From CAZDJQ01 sp964505765 (GTDB lineage Bacteria; Patescibacteriota; Microgenomatia; UBA12405; JAHJSD01), in the NCBI GenBank assembly GCA_964505765.1, contig CAZDJQ010000016.1, positions 1 to 18,741 on the forward strand: a DNA stretch of 18,741 bases. Direction: 5' to 3'. Below, piece by piece: positions 1 to 5,323 of this stretch. Made by a program: the position numbers and the translations under genes. Within the stretch, counting starts at the first letter, position 1, and each line of letters opens with the position of its first letter. The notes below the pieces were generated by a model. The model was not told the origin of the DNA. It searched no databases and was given only the letters and a program-made list of their open reading frames with translations.

Positions 1-48
1 GCAGGGCGTGCTCACCAGGGGCAGGGCGTGCTCACCAGGGGCAGGGCG
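1..48. repeat. Tandem 20-bp repeat at window edge
   Basis: Two exact copies of GCAGGGCGTGCTCACCAGGG (1-20, 21-40) are followed by a partial third (41-48). The array is cut by the window start, so its full length is unknown. Confidence 0.85.
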
Positions 49-470
49 AGCGCAGCCGGGCCTCTCCCGGAGTACGGCGCCATGCAGGCCCGGCGAGCGA
101 AGCCCGGCACCGGTCACATCCAATCCGACGCAGGGCGGCTCCGCCGCCATCGAGGGCTCACACGACACCGGAAGGCGGCGCGGCGGCCCACTTTCTCTGT
201 TTCTCCTATTCCATACGGGTTACGCCCCATATGTGCGCGTGCGCGGGCGGGAGAAATTTCTCAAAGCCTTATCAAGAAGCGAGCGCCAAATATGGAACTC
301 AAAACCACTTGGACTTAATGACCAGGTAGTAGGAAAATCAAGGGGATACGGGGGTAGCAAAATCATTCGTGTGATTACCATAAAAATCAATGACTTACAG
401 AATTCTGGATAATTCATGGATTGCAGGCACGTTTTTATGTATTCTCTCGTGCTCTATGCATTGCAGGCAG

Positions 471-693
471 GCACGCACAAGGCAGGCAGGCAAGGCACGC
501 ATTGTATACCGGCACGTCTCGTGTTCTCTTGCCTTGTCTTTTCTCTTTTGCAAACAATAGTATTGTGTCGTCTCTCGTACCTTGTCTCTCTTTTCGTTTC
601 TCGTGCTCTCTCGTGCTCACAGAGAGCACGCACAAGGCCAGGCCAGGCAGGTATACCGGCACGCATTGCATGCCATATACGGCACGTCTCGTG
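471..693. repeat. Imperfect long direct repeat
   Basis: Modules GCACGCACAAGGC, GGCACGCATTG, TATACCGGCACG and GGCACGTCTCGTG occur at 471-527 and again, partly rearranged, at 626-693. The two blocks are separated by a pyrimidine-rich stretch. Confidence 0.7.
602..630. repeat. 9-bp inverted repeat
   Basis: CGTGCTCTC (602-610) and GAGAGCACG (622-630) can form a hairpin or cruciform with an 11-nt loop, inside the gene-free repeat zone. No T-run follows. Confidence 0.7.
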
Positions 694-710
694 CTCTCTC
701 ATGCAATACA

Positions 711-741
711 GAAAAGGCCATAGAGTATTTACCCTATGGCC
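711..741 (-). terminator. Terminator after ORF1
   Basis: On the minus strand, stem GGCCATAG/CTATGGCC is followed by TTTT. It lies about 25 nt past the ORF1 stop and closes the gene array on the left. Confidence 0.8.
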
Positions 742-766
742 TTGTATCTCGTATTCTCTCTGTGAG

Positions 767-1087
767 CTATGCCGGTACTACTTCCCGCACAATGTGCTCA
801 ATTTCGGTATTGTCAATTGTCTCTTGTGTGTCTTTCCTGCTTCCAGTCAATGCCCATGTTGCAAAACCGGAAACAAAAATCACATTGCCATTCTCGTGTT
901 CATAGCTCATGGCCTTTTCCATGCGCATGTAGTTTGCGTATTGAAGAGACACACAAATATCCACAACGTCAAGCACATCCATTTCGGCACGTACCAATGT
1001 ACGGAAAGTCTTTTCCTCTGTACCTGCAATTGTCGAGACGTGCAAAACCACTTCCAGCACTCTATCATGCGAAGCTATGCGTACCAT
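767..1087 (-). CDS. ORF1, hypothetical protein (106 aa)
   Basis: Function unknown. The start is the ATG at 1087, chosen because an SD (AACAAGGGAGGG) sits just before it. Upstream in-frame ATGs have none. The protein begins MVRIASHDRVLEVVLHVST and is a soluble mixed alpha/beta chain with an acidic C-terminal third and no membrane segment or recognisable motif. It is the last gene of the array. It has its own type A motif (1313-1331), a long 5' leader carrying a decayed type B element (1144-1165), and its own terminator. Confidence 0.85.
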   Translation of the reverse strand: MVRIASHDRVLEVVLHVSTIAGTEEKTFRTLVRAEMDVLDVVDICVSLQYANYMRMEKAMSYEHENGNVIFVSGFATWALTGSRKDTQETIDNTEIEHIVREVVPA

Positions 1088-1143
1088 ATTCCCTCCCTTG
1101 TTTAGAATGATATTGGATATTGTTCTCGTGCTCATGCTCATAG

Positions 1144-1165
1144 CTACACACACTCAAGCGGGAAG
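1144..1165 (-). promoter_or_regulatory. Decayed type B element before ORF1
   Basis: On the plus strand CTACA-N10-GCGGGAAG matches the 22-bp spacing of the type B family, with changes in both half-sites. It lies 57 nt from the ORF1 start. Confidence 0.45.
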
Positions 1166-1194
1166 TGGCAAGGTCAGACCAGGCAAGGCATTGA

Positions 1195-1233
1195 CTCTGT
1201 GAATGACTCTTTTTCCTCTGTGAATGACTTTTA
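1195..1233. repeat. Short direct repeat in ORF1 leader
   Basis: CTCTGTGAATGACT occurs twice, about 25 bp apart, between the ORF1 type B remnant and the GUC-type repeats. Confidence 0.7.
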
Positions 1234-1312
1234 CGACGGCATGACGGCAGGCAGGATACCCGCGCACATCTGACCGCGCACGTCCGACGGTACGGCAGGA
1301 CAAACAACAATA

Positions 1313-1331
1313 GCCTATAGGTCACATATTC
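1313..1331 (-). promoter_or_regulatory. Type A motif for ORF1
   Basis: Minus-strand GAATATGTGACCTATAGGC is a good match to GAATCTGTRACCCATAGGC. It lies just past the ORF2 terminator and faces ORF1. Confidence 0.7.
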
Positions 1332-1343
1332 CCATAGGCCAGT

Positions 1344-1368
1344 AAAAAATGGGGACTTCCCTGTCCCC
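1344..1368 (-). terminator. Terminator after ORF2
   Basis: Stem GGGGAC/GTCCCC with a 6-nt loop is followed on the minus strand by ATTTTTTAC. It starts a few nt after the ORF2 stop. Confidence 0.85.
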
Positions 1369-1374
1369 TGTCGG

Positions 1375-1665
1375 TCATGCATTGACTGGTTTATGGTCAT
1401 GACCAATTGCATCATGGAAAACGAAACCATTATCACTTTCCCACAATTCTACTGTCTTGACTTCTGCAAGTTCCGAAAATTCTTTCCTGTCGTCGTCGGT
1501 CACGTCAAAGTACAGTATTTTGCCGTCGTCACTGTCCGCCATGCCGTCAAGATAGCACTGCCAGTAGTACGGCACATAGAGCGGTTCACCTTCAAACTTG
1601 CCCGGACTGGCAATAATACCATGTGGGTCAAGTTCATATTGGTTTGTCAATTCCTGCCTTGTCAT
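1375..1665 (-). CDS. ORF2, conserved small phage-type protein (96 aa)
   Basis: Function unknown. The start at 1665 follows SD AGGAG, the one gene with a canonical SD in place of AAGGGGG. The N-terminal half (HGIIASPGKFEGEPLYVPYYW, about residues 15-34) followed by an acidic segment (DSDDGKILYFDVTDDDR) resembles a small protein family I recall from gut phages, without a known role. There is no type B element. The type A motif ends only about 14 nt before the ATG, so the SD belongs to a very short leader. Confidence 0.88.
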   Translation of the reverse strand: MTRQELTNQYELDPHGIIASPGKFEGEPLYVPYYWQCYLDGMADSDDGKILYFDVTDDDRKEFSELAEVKTVELWESDNGFVFHDAIGHDHKPVNA

Positions 1666-1678
1666 GCTGTTTTCTCCT

Positions 1679-1697
1679 GCCTATGGGTCACAGATAA
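1679..1697 (-). promoter_or_regulatory. Type A motif directly before ORF2
   Basis: Minus-strand core ATCTGTGACCCATAGGC abuts the SD. If ATAGG marks the transcript start, the 5' UTR is only about 16 nt. This is one of four genes with this compact arrangement. Confidence 0.75.
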
Positions 1698-1700
1698 AAG

Positions 1701-1723
1701 ATAATAGGGACTTCCTTGTCCCC
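1701..1723 (-). terminator. Terminator after ORF3
   Basis: Stem GGGAC/GTCCC is followed by TATTATCTTTTAT on the minus strand. The stem sequence is related to the ORF2 terminator. Confidence 0.75.
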
Positions 1724-1732
1724 TGTTAGTTG

Positions 1733-1996
1733 TTAGTTGCTTTCCTTGTCGATATTGCCCAAAGCAATGATTTTACCTTGCACCTTCAATTGTGCCAAGA
1801 TGTACCGGACTTTTTCCTTGTTGCCGGACTTTTCTGCATTGTCAAGTTCAACGGTCAACCGTGCAATTTCCTGTTGTGCAATCTGCGAGTGTATATCCTG
1901 TCCGGCATGCAACATTGTTGCACTCATAAGCACAATCACAATACCGGCAACGACAAACGACTTCACGACTGCAAAAACATTAGTACGGGTATTCAT
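1733..1996 (-). CDS. ORF3, small exported or membrane-anchored protein (87 aa)
   Basis: Start at 1996, just after SD AACAAAGGGG. Residues about 1-31 form a signal sequence: basic NTRTN-VFAVVK, then a hydrophobic core (SFVVAGIVIVLMSATML), then LHA-GQ, a plausible signal peptidase I site. If uncleaved it is a single membrane anchor. The rest (IAQQEIARLTVELDNAEK onwards) is a charged, coiled-coil-like helix. The role is unknown. A spanin or other envelope protein is possible but unsupported by neighbours. Confidence 0.87.
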   Translation of the reverse strand: MNTRTNVFAVVKSFVVAGIVIVLMSATMLHAGQDIHSQIAQQEIARLTVELDNAEKSGNKEKVRYILAQLKVQGKIIALGNIDKESN

Positions 1997-2040
1997 ACCT
2001 GCCCCTTTGTTTATGGTGGAAAGTGTTCTCATGCCCCTAT

Positions 2041-2062
2041 CTGCCCAAAGTCATGCCGGAAA
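2041..2062 (-). promoter_or_regulatory. Type B element before ORF3
   Basis: Plus strand CTGCC-N10-CCGGAAA is a one-base variant (CTGCC for CTACC) with the exact 22-bp spacing. It is 45 nt from the start codon. Confidence 0.75.
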
Positions 2063-2177
2063 TCGGCCAGGCCAGGTATATAAAGCACTTCTGTGAATGC
2101 CCTATATGCCTGGCCTTATTTTTGCCGTCACTGCCTGGCCTTGTCTTTTCTCTGTGATTGCCCCTGCAATCTGACCG

Positions 2178-2196
2178 TGCCCGGTTTGACCGGGCA
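2178..2196 (-). repeat. GUCAAA-loop hairpin
   Basis: Perfect 7-bp stem TGCCCGG/CCGGGCA encloses TCAAA on the minus strand. It is a member of the GUCRRA hairpin family in the leaders. Confidence 0.75.
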
Positions 2197-2242
2197 GGTA
2201 TGACGGCACCCCGGCAGGTATGACGGCAAGGCCCAGCCGGGG

Positions 2243-2261
2243 GCCTATGGGTCACAGATTC
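2243..2261 (-). promoter_or_regulatory. Type A motif for ORF3
   Basis: Exact GAATCTGTGACCCATAGGC. The following bases GGCCCCCGGCTGGGCC can fold from the presumed transcript start. Confidence 0.75.
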
Positions 2262-2275
2262 TATTCCCCCCAATG

Positions 2276-2296
2276 AAAAAGGCCCCCTTGGGGGCC
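2276..2296 (-). terminator. Terminator after ORF4
   Basis: Stem GGCCCCC/GGGGGCC with an AA loop and TTTTT. Its left arm is the tail (ATAGGCCCCC) of a type A motif, so motif and terminator are fused. Confidence 0.85.
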
Positions 2297-2312
2297 TATG
2301 GGTCACCGAAAA
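2294..2312 (-). promoter_or_regulatory. Type A-like motif fused to terminator
   Basis: Core GGTGACCCATAGGC matches, while the upstream part (TTTTC) differs. Transcription from here would meet the terminator at once. Confidence 0.5.
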
Positions 2313-2325
2313 TCAAGTGCCGTGC

Positions 2326-2637
2326 TTATGAAGCATGGGCAAACTTGACAAATTCGACTTCCCTTTGATGTTCCGCTGTCATGGCAATAAGCGTATTTCG
2401 GCAAGTGTCGCAATTCTTTATATGCTCATTGAAAGCATATTTCAGGTGCGCATTTTCCGGCTTGTCAAGCAAACCTGAAAATCTTTCCTTGTGCGTTTCG
2501 ACCGATGCACGAATGCTCGGCGCTGCTTCACTGGTAAGCTCGACAATTTGTGCCAGCGTTTCTATGCTGAAATTACAGCGTTTGTGATGTGCCTCAATAA
2601 GCTCGGCGCTGTACTGTGTTTGGTGTTGAAGTTTCAT
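2326..2637 (-). CDS. ORF4, hypothetical helical protein with CxxC (103 aa)
   Basis: The start at 2637 follows AACAAGGGGG. The chain is mostly helical and charged (MKLQHQTQYSAELIEAHHKR; SIRASVETHKERFSGLLDKP). Near the C terminus it has HIKNCDTCRNTLIAM (about residues 71-85), where H and CxxC could bind zinc in an anti-sigma-like pattern. That is only a resemblance. Function unknown. It is a single-gene unit with type A and type B elements and its own terminator. Confidence 0.88.
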   Translation of the reverse strand: MKLQHQTQYSAELIEAHHKRCNFSIETLAQIVELTSEAAPSIRASVETHKERFSGLLDKPENAHLKYAFNEHIKNCDTCRNTLIAMTAEHQREVEFVKFAHAS

Positions 2638-2681
2638 CTGTGCCCCCTTGTTTAGGTGAAAGTGTTTCGGTCTGGCACTGT

Positions 2682-2703
2682 CTACCGACCGGCTTGCCGG
2701 AAA
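2682..2703 (-). promoter_or_regulatory. Type B element before ORF4
   Basis: CTACC-N10-CCGGAAA on the plus strand, followed towards the gene by the frequent extension GACAGTGCCAG. It is 45 nt from the start. Confidence 0.8.
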
Positions 2704-2825
2704 TCAGCCAGGCTGACTTGATAAGGAATTCCCCCGCGTGCGCCTGGGCATGCCTGGCCGCGCCGCGCCTGGGCGCCTGGGCATATAAGGGCGCCCCTGC
2801 GTTTGACCGTGCCCGGTTTGACCGT

Positions 2826-2845
2826 GGCCACGTCCGACGGTGGCC
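2826..2845 (-). repeat. GUCGGA-loop hairpin
   Basis: Stem GGCCAC/GTGGCC encloses CGTCGGAC on the minus strand, in the ORF4 leader. Confidence 0.7.
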
Positions 2846-2858
2846 GGGTACGACGGCA

Positions 2859-2877
2859 GCCTATAGGTCACAGATTC
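2859..2877 (-). promoter_or_regulatory. Type A motif for ORF4
   Basis: GAATCTGTGACCTATAGGC, one base from consensus, between the ORF5 terminator and the ORF4 leader. Confidence 0.75.
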
Positions 2878-2890
2878 TCTGCCGGTCAAA

Positions 2891-2913
2891 AAGAAAAGGG
2901 GCTTGCGCCCCTT
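2891..2913 (-). terminator. Terminator after ORF5
   Basis: GGGGC-GCAA-GCCCC with a GNRA loop followed by TTTTCTT, immediately after the stop codon. This is the standard terminator of the array. Confidence 0.9.
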
Positions 2914-2916
2914 CAT

Positions 2917-3099
2917 TCAGCCAATCAGGTCAAAAAGAAAATCAGGTTCAAGCCCGAAAAGCTCCTCGCAAATATCATCCGGCATATCTCCATCGGCAAG
3001 CCGGTCATTCAATTCTTCCCGCGCGTCCTGAATCTGCTCTTCTGCTTCCTGCTCTGTGAGACCGTCACGGCGCATAAGAACTTCTTTCAGACTTTCCAT
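2917..3099 (-). CDS. ORF5, small acidic helical protein (60 aa)
   Basis: Start at 3099 after AAAGGGGGAG. Almost wholly helical and very acidic (MESLKEVLMRRDGLTEQEAE, then an Asp/Glu-rich helix, DMPDDICEELFGLEPDFLFDLI). I recall close relatives as free-standing small proteins in phages and Clostridia, with no known function. A DNA-mimic or inhibitor role is possible for such acidity but is a guess. Confidence 0.9.
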   Translation of the reverse strand: MESLKEVLMRRDGLTEQEAEEQIQDAREELNDRLADGDMPDDICEELFGLEPDFLFDLIG

Positions 3100-3140
3100 T
3101 CACTCCCCCTTTGTTGAAGTTGTTTCGTTCACAGTGCTAT

Positions 3141-3162
3141 CTACCGGCAATCCAGGCGGAAA
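3141..3162 (-). promoter_or_regulatory. Type B element before ORF5
   Basis: CTACC-N10-GCGGAAA on the plus strand, 42 nt from the start. Confidence 0.75.
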
Positions 3163-3166
3163 TCAA

Positions 3167-3187
3167 AAAGCCGCGCACCGGCGGCCT
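3167..3187 (-). promoter_or_regulatory. Possible attenuator hairpin in ORF5 leader
   Basis: Directly from the type A ATAGG, the minus strand reads GCCGC-CGGTGC-GCGGC-TTTTT, a hairpin plus U-run lying between the presumed promoter and the gene. It may end a share of transcripts early. Confidence 0.5.
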
Positions 3188-3202
3188 ATAGGTCACGAAA
3201 AG
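3184..3202 (-). promoter_or_regulatory. Type A motif for ORF5
   Basis: CGTGACCTATAGGC core preceded by CTTTT, so the 5' part is off-consensus. It sits just past the ORF6 terminator. Confidence 0.65.
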
Positions 3203-3206
3203 CAAT

Positions 3207-3224
3207 AGGGGGCTTGCGCCCCCT
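3207..3224 (-). terminator. Terminator after ORF6
   Basis: GGGGGC-GCAA-GCCCCC hairpin. The tail is CTATTGCTTTT, a weak T-run. Confidence 0.8.
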
Positions 3225-3227
3225 TGT

Positions 3228-3596
3228 CTACTTCACTTCCACGCCTTCACTTTCCAGCTTTTCGACCAGTGACCCCCAATCTGACAGCATAAATTCGCCG
3301 TCGCAATAGCAGATTGTCGGGAAATAGGTGTCACCCATATTCACATATTCCGCGACGGGGTGAAGCTCGCTATCGGTGCTCCATATTGCTTCAACGCCGA
3401 AACCTTCAAGCAGTTCATTGACCGCGCAAAACACCTTTTCGTGCTTTGACGGTTCATTGTAGCACTGCCTTGACCAATCTTGAACCGATTTGTAATTGTC
3501 GGGGTCAATCGCACCGTCAATCAGCGCAACAATCTGTTTCGCAATACCGGCGTCAATGTTGAAAAAACCAGCGACTTCTGCAATCTTGAGACCCAT
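3228..3596 (-). CDS. ORF6, conserved hypothetical protein (122 aa)
   Basis: Start at 3596 after AACAAGGGG. A soluble protein: an N-terminal helical part (MGLKIAEVAGFFNIDAGIAK, possibly a helix-turn-helix-like start), a middle Asp/Ser region, and a C-terminal AEYVNMGDTYFPTICYCDGE...SDWG segment (about residues 82-110) resembling a phage-associated family I recall only as hypothetical. Function unknown. Single-gene unit with all cassette parts. Confidence 0.9.
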   Translation of the reverse strand: MGLKIAEVAGFFNIDAGIAKQIVALIDGAIDPDNYKSVQDWSRQCYNEPSKHEKVFCAVNELLEGFGVEAIWSTDSELHPVAEYVNMGDTYFPTICYCDGEFMLSDWGSLVEKLESEGVEVK

Positions 3597-3643
3597 ATTT
3601 TCCCCTTGTTAAAAGGTAGTGTTTCGTGTCCTTCTGGCACTGT

Positions 3644-3665
3644 CTACCGGCAATCATGCCGGAAA
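3644..3665 (-). promoter_or_regulatory. Type B element before ORF6
   Basis: CTACCGGCAATCATGCCGGAAA on the plus strand in two halves, CTACC and CCGGAAA. Here the inner bases also form a 6-bp stem (CCGGCA/TGCCGG). It is 48 nt from the start. Confidence 0.8.
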
Positions 3666-3778
3666 TCTGCCTGGTTGTTTTTGTGATTTCGGCGTCTCTT
3701 CCGTGATTGCCATTTTCTGTGGTTCGCCTGGTCTGCGGTTGCCCTTGCCCCTGCATCCGACGGCGTGCGTTTGACGGC

Positions 3779-3795
3779 GCACGTCCGACGGTGCC
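3779..3795 (-). repeat. GUCGGA hairpin at type A start
   Basis: On the minus strand GCAC-CGTCGGAC-GTGC begins at the ATAGG of the ORF6 type A motif. Confidence 0.65.
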
Positions 3796-3811
3796 TATGG
3801 GTCACTGATTC
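3793..3811 (-). promoter_or_regulatory. Type A motif for ORF6
   Basis: GAATCAGTGACCCATAGGC, one base from consensus. Confidence 0.75.
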
Positions 3812-3821
3812 CGCCAGTTGG

Positions 3822-3844
3822 AAAAGAAAAGGGGCTTGCGCCCC
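3822..3844 (-). terminator. Terminator after ORF7
   Basis: GGGGC-GCAA-GCCCC then TTTTCTTTTC on the minus strand. Confidence 0.9.
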
Positions 3845-3848
3845 TTGT

Positions 3849-4094
3849 TTACTTTTCCGGAAACATCCAATCATGAATGTAGTAGCGTCGCCCGTGACTA
3901 ATCACGTAAAGAGACGCACAATTTGAATGACACGCCGCATATACGCGGTAATGACGGCTATTCCACCGCACACGGTACTCTGTCGGTATCTTACCGCCGT
4001 ATCCGGTCGCGGTATACATCAGTCCGCGTTTTTGCCACCACAACAACGGCCCACGTTCAACTTTTGCATCGTTCGGTAGATATTTGACTGTCAT
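3849..4094 (-). CDS. ORF7, conserved small phage-type protein (81 aa)
   Basis: The start at 4094 follows AACAAGGGGG. The frame stays open further upstream but that stretch is leader. The protein is basic and rich in aromatic residues: GPLLWWQKRGLMYTATGYG (about residues 15-33), then KIPTEYRVRWNSRHYRVYAAC and a C-terminal YVISHGRRYYIHDW. I recall this LLWWQKRGL family from gut phages and plasmids as hypothetical. A small beta-rich, possibly nucleic-acid-binding domain fits the composition (inference). Confidence 0.9.
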   Translation of the reverse strand: MTVKYLPNDAKVERGPLLWWQKRGLMYTATGYGGKIPTEYRVRWNSRHYRVYAACHSNCASLYVISHGRRYYIHDWMFPEK

Positions 4095-4135
4095 CGTTCC
4101 CCCTTGTTGATTGTTTTCGTTCCTCATGGCACTGT

Positions 4136-4157
4136 CTACCGACAAGCCCGCCGGAAA
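4136..4157 (-). promoter_or_regulatory. Type B element before ORF7
   Basis: CTACC-N10-CCGGAAA on the plus strand, preceded towards the gene by GGCACTGT. It is 42 nt from the start. Confidence 0.8.
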
Positions 4158-4218
4158 TCCACCGGCGCCGATGCCCCTGCTGCCCGCTCCCAGGCACGCA
4201 CGCACGCGCACGCACGCA

Positions 4219-4237
4219 CCTATGCGCTACATATACC
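4219..4237 (-). promoter_or_regulatory. Variant type A motif for ORF7
   Basis: Minus GGTATATGTAGCGCATAGG keeps the TGTA-C-CATAGG pattern with a different upstream half. The same variant recurs at 6059. Confidence 0.5.
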
Positions 4238-4254
4238 TGCCTGCATGCGACGGC

Positions 4255-4274
4255 GGGCGCGTTTGACCGCGCCC
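4255..4274 (-). repeat. GUCAAA-loop hairpin
   Basis: Perfect 7-bp stem GGGCGCG/CGCGCCC enclosing GTCAAA, 14 nt past the ORF8 stop where a terminator would normally be. No T-run follows. Confidence 0.75.
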
Positions 4275-4287
4275 CCGTATGACGGCG

Positions 4288-4542
4288 TCACTCCTGAGCA
4301 TATCCCAAAGCGACGTTTCTGCGTTTTGCTTCAGCCCGTGCTTCATCGCAGTAGTTTCGCCCGTTCATTCTCACCGGGCCGATACGCTTTGATTTGCCGT
4401 TGTCTTTGTTCACGATGTACCATGAACCTGCACGGCCAAGCCCATGCCCCATGTCGCGTCCCTTGCCGTCGTCAAGAGAAGCAACGTGCCAAGGACCTTT
4501 GATTGTATCAACCGTAATCAGCCAGAACTTTCCAACCTGCAT
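4288..4542 (-). CDS. ORF8, hypothetical protein (84 aa)
   Basis: Start at 4542 after AACGAAGGGGG. Basic and glycine-rich (MQVGKFWLITVDTIKGPWHV...GKGRDMGHGLGRAGSWYIV...KSKRIGPVRMNGRNYCDEAR), ending in a charged helix. Function unknown. Its leader from the SD back through the type B element is nearly identical to that of ORF10, although the two proteins are unrelated, which points to leader duplication. Confidence 0.87.
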   Translation of the reverse strand: MQVGKFWLITVDTIKGPWHVASLDDGKGRDMGHGLGRAGSWYIVNKDNGKSKRIGPVRMNGRNYCDEARAEAKRRNVALGYAQE

Positions 4543-4600
4543 ATCTCCCCCTTCGTTAGTGTTTCCTTACAGCTATGTCTACCGACAATCCAGGCGGAAA
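4543..4600 (-). repeat. Leader repeat, copy 1 (also at 5324-5381)
   Basis: 58 bp spanning the SD and type B element differ from the ORF10 leader at only about three positions near one end. The genes that follow are unrelated. Confidence 0.9.
4579..4600 (-). promoter_or_regulatory. Type B element before ORF8
   Basis: CTACC-N10-GCGGAAA on the plus strand, 37 nt from the start. Confidence 0.8.
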
Positions 4601-4617
4601 CATCCGGCAACAACATT

Positions 4618-4636
4618 GCCTATGGGTTACACTTTC
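4618..4636 (-). promoter_or_regulatory. Type A motif for ORF8
   Basis: GAAAGTGTAACCCATAGGC. From ATAGG the transcript would begin with a GGCAA-UGUUG-UUGCC hairpin. Confidence 0.75.
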
Positions 4637-4648
4637 TCATTGCCTGAA

Positions 4649-4671
4649 AGAAAAGGGGCTTGCGCCCCTTT
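4649..4671 (-). terminator. Terminator after ORF9
   Basis: GGGGC-GCAA-GCCCC then TTTTCTTTC, two bases after the stop. Confidence 0.9.
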
Positions 4672-4673
4672 GT

Positions 4674-4847
4674 TCAGCAGTGAGCAAGCAGTTTCTTTTC
4701 ATCAAGCGTTTTACGGACAAGCTCATTCCCGCCGTTCTCGTTTTTGTGTATCAGGTCGACGACAAGCAGGTCATTTTCCGGATTGTAGAAAAACGACAAG
4801 GTATTTCCTTTTGCTGTCGTGATTGAGTGTCTCTGTATGTCCGCCAT
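4674..4847 (-). CDS. ORF9, conserved small phage-type protein (57 aa)
   Basis: The start at 4847 follows AACCAAGGGGG. MADIQRHSITTAKGN, then LSFFYNPENDLLVVDLIHKN and GGNELVRKTLDEKKLLAHC. The NPE-LLVVDL...GGNE-VR-TLDE-LLAH pattern matches a small family I remember from phages of gut bacteria, function unknown. Compact single domain, no membrane segment. Its leader carries an extra strong hairpin (4960-4983). Confidence 0.9.
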   Translation of the reverse strand: MADIQRHSITTAKGNTLSFFYNPENDLLVVDLIHKNENGGNELVRKTLDEKKLLAHC

Positions 4848-4886
4848 GTTCTCCCCCTTGGTTAAAGTGTTTCGTTCTGGCACTGT

Positions 4887-4908
4887 CTACCGACAATCCA
4901 GGCGGAAA
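4887..4908 (-). promoter_or_regulatory. Type B element before ORF9
   Basis: CTACC-N10-GCGGAAA on the plus strand, with the full GACAGTGCCAGAACGAAAC extension towards the gene. Confidence 0.8.
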
Positions 4909-4941
4909 AACAGGGGTGTCAATCACTCTCCGGATAGCTGA

Positions 4942-4959
4942 CCATTGTCCGACCAATGG
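4942..4959 (-). repeat. GUCGGA-loop hairpin with AT-containing stem
   Basis: Stem CCATTG/CAATGG encloses GTCGGA on the minus strand. The stem is unlike the GC-rich ones elsewhere but the loop is the same, which supports selection for the structure. Confidence 0.8.
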
Positions 4960-4983
4960 AAAAGGGGGCCGTTTTTGCCCCCT
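4960..4983 (-). terminator. Internal terminator-like hairpin in ORF9 leader
   Basis: GGGGGC-AAAAACG-GCCCCC then TTTTCC on the minus strand, between the type A motif at 5029 and ORF9. It could attenuate transcription from that motif. Confidence 0.7.
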
Positions 4984-5028
4984 GAAAGACACCCCCGCAC
5001 ATTTGACGGTGAGCGCACATCCGACGGC

Positions 5029-5047
5029 GCCTATGGGTTACGCTTTC
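5029..5047 (-). promoter_or_regulatory. Type A motif for ORF9
   Basis: GAAAGCGTAACCCATAGGC. The next bases fold as GCGC-CGTCGGATGT-GCGC. Confidence 0.75.
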
Positions 5048-5057
5048 TCACTGTTTG

Positions 5058-5077
5058 AAAAGGGGCTTGCGCCCCTT
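5058..5077 (-). terminator. Terminator after ORF10
   Basis: GGGGC-GCAA-GCCCC then TTTTC. Confidence 0.9.
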
Positions 5078-5080
5078 TGT

Positions 5081-5323
5081 TCATATCAAAAGCGGTGTTT
5101 CTGTATTGAGACTACGCACAACGGCGCCCCATGAGAATTCAAGCCGGTGCTCGGTTTGCGGCACATAGACACCACAAAACCGGTTCTTTCGGCCCGACGT
5201 CAACGCCGGAAATACTTTTCCCTTGATTTCAACCTTGACGACAGGCAAGCAATCCTTCACCATTTCCTCTGTCCATGACGTGACGTTGACCGGCGTCTTG
5301 ACCAGTGACTCCAACAGTGACAT
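5081..5323 (-). CDS. ORF10, hypothetical protein (80 aa)
   Basis: Start at 5323 after AACGAAGGGGG. MSLLESLVKTPVNVTSWTEE, then VKVEIKGKVFPALTSGRKNR and EFSWGAVVRSLNTETPLLI: a likely small beta-rich domain with no recognisable motif. Function unknown. Its 5' leader is a near copy of that of ORF8, with a distinctive hairpin (5414-5430) at the presumed transcript start that has a structural homologue at 11022-11038. Confidence 0.88.
   Translation of the reverse strand: MSLLESLVKTPVNVTSWTEEMVKDCLPVVKVEIKGKVFPALTSGRKNRFCGVYVPQTEHRLEFSWGAVVRSLNTETPLLI

Larger units (their letters stand above)
1..766. other. Gene-free repeat-rich region
   Basis: I find no credible gene here. It holds the 20-bp tandem repeat (1-48), GC-rich sequence to about 235, a lower-GC island (about 240-418) and a zone of repeated GCACGCACAAGGC, TATACCGGCACG and TCTCGTGCTCTC modules (420-700). 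Open frames crossing it have no SD and are low-complexity. It could be a replication, packaging or regulatory region, or decayed leader sequence. None of these can be decided by eye. Confidence 0.6.
1997..2325 (-). other. Leader of ORF3 and spacer to ORF4
   Basis: No gene is present. Reading towards ORF3 it holds the ORF4 terminator overlapped by a type A copy, a second type A copy, several GUCRRA hairpins, two ACTTCTGTGAATGCC/TTCTCTGTGATTGCC-like stretches, and the type B element. Confidence 0.8.
4194..4286 (-). repeat. Composite leader module, copy 1
   Basis: An alternating CA/CG tract (4194-4218), a variant type A motif, TGCCTGCATGCGACGGCGGGC and a GUCAAA hairpin. Related copies lie at about 6039-6125 and 8360-8459. 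In all three the preceding gene lacks a normal terminator. Confidence 0.7.

Noticed and set aside
8..412. Open frames on the plus strand and at 220-417 minus in the left flank
   Set aside because: No SD, low-complexity composition driven by tandem repeats, no resemblance to any family.
416..1105. Long plus-strand frame (229 codons) across the repeat zone and ORF1
   Set aside because: It lies largely antisense to ORF1 and on repeats; no SD; Cys/His/Ser-rich nonsense-like composition.
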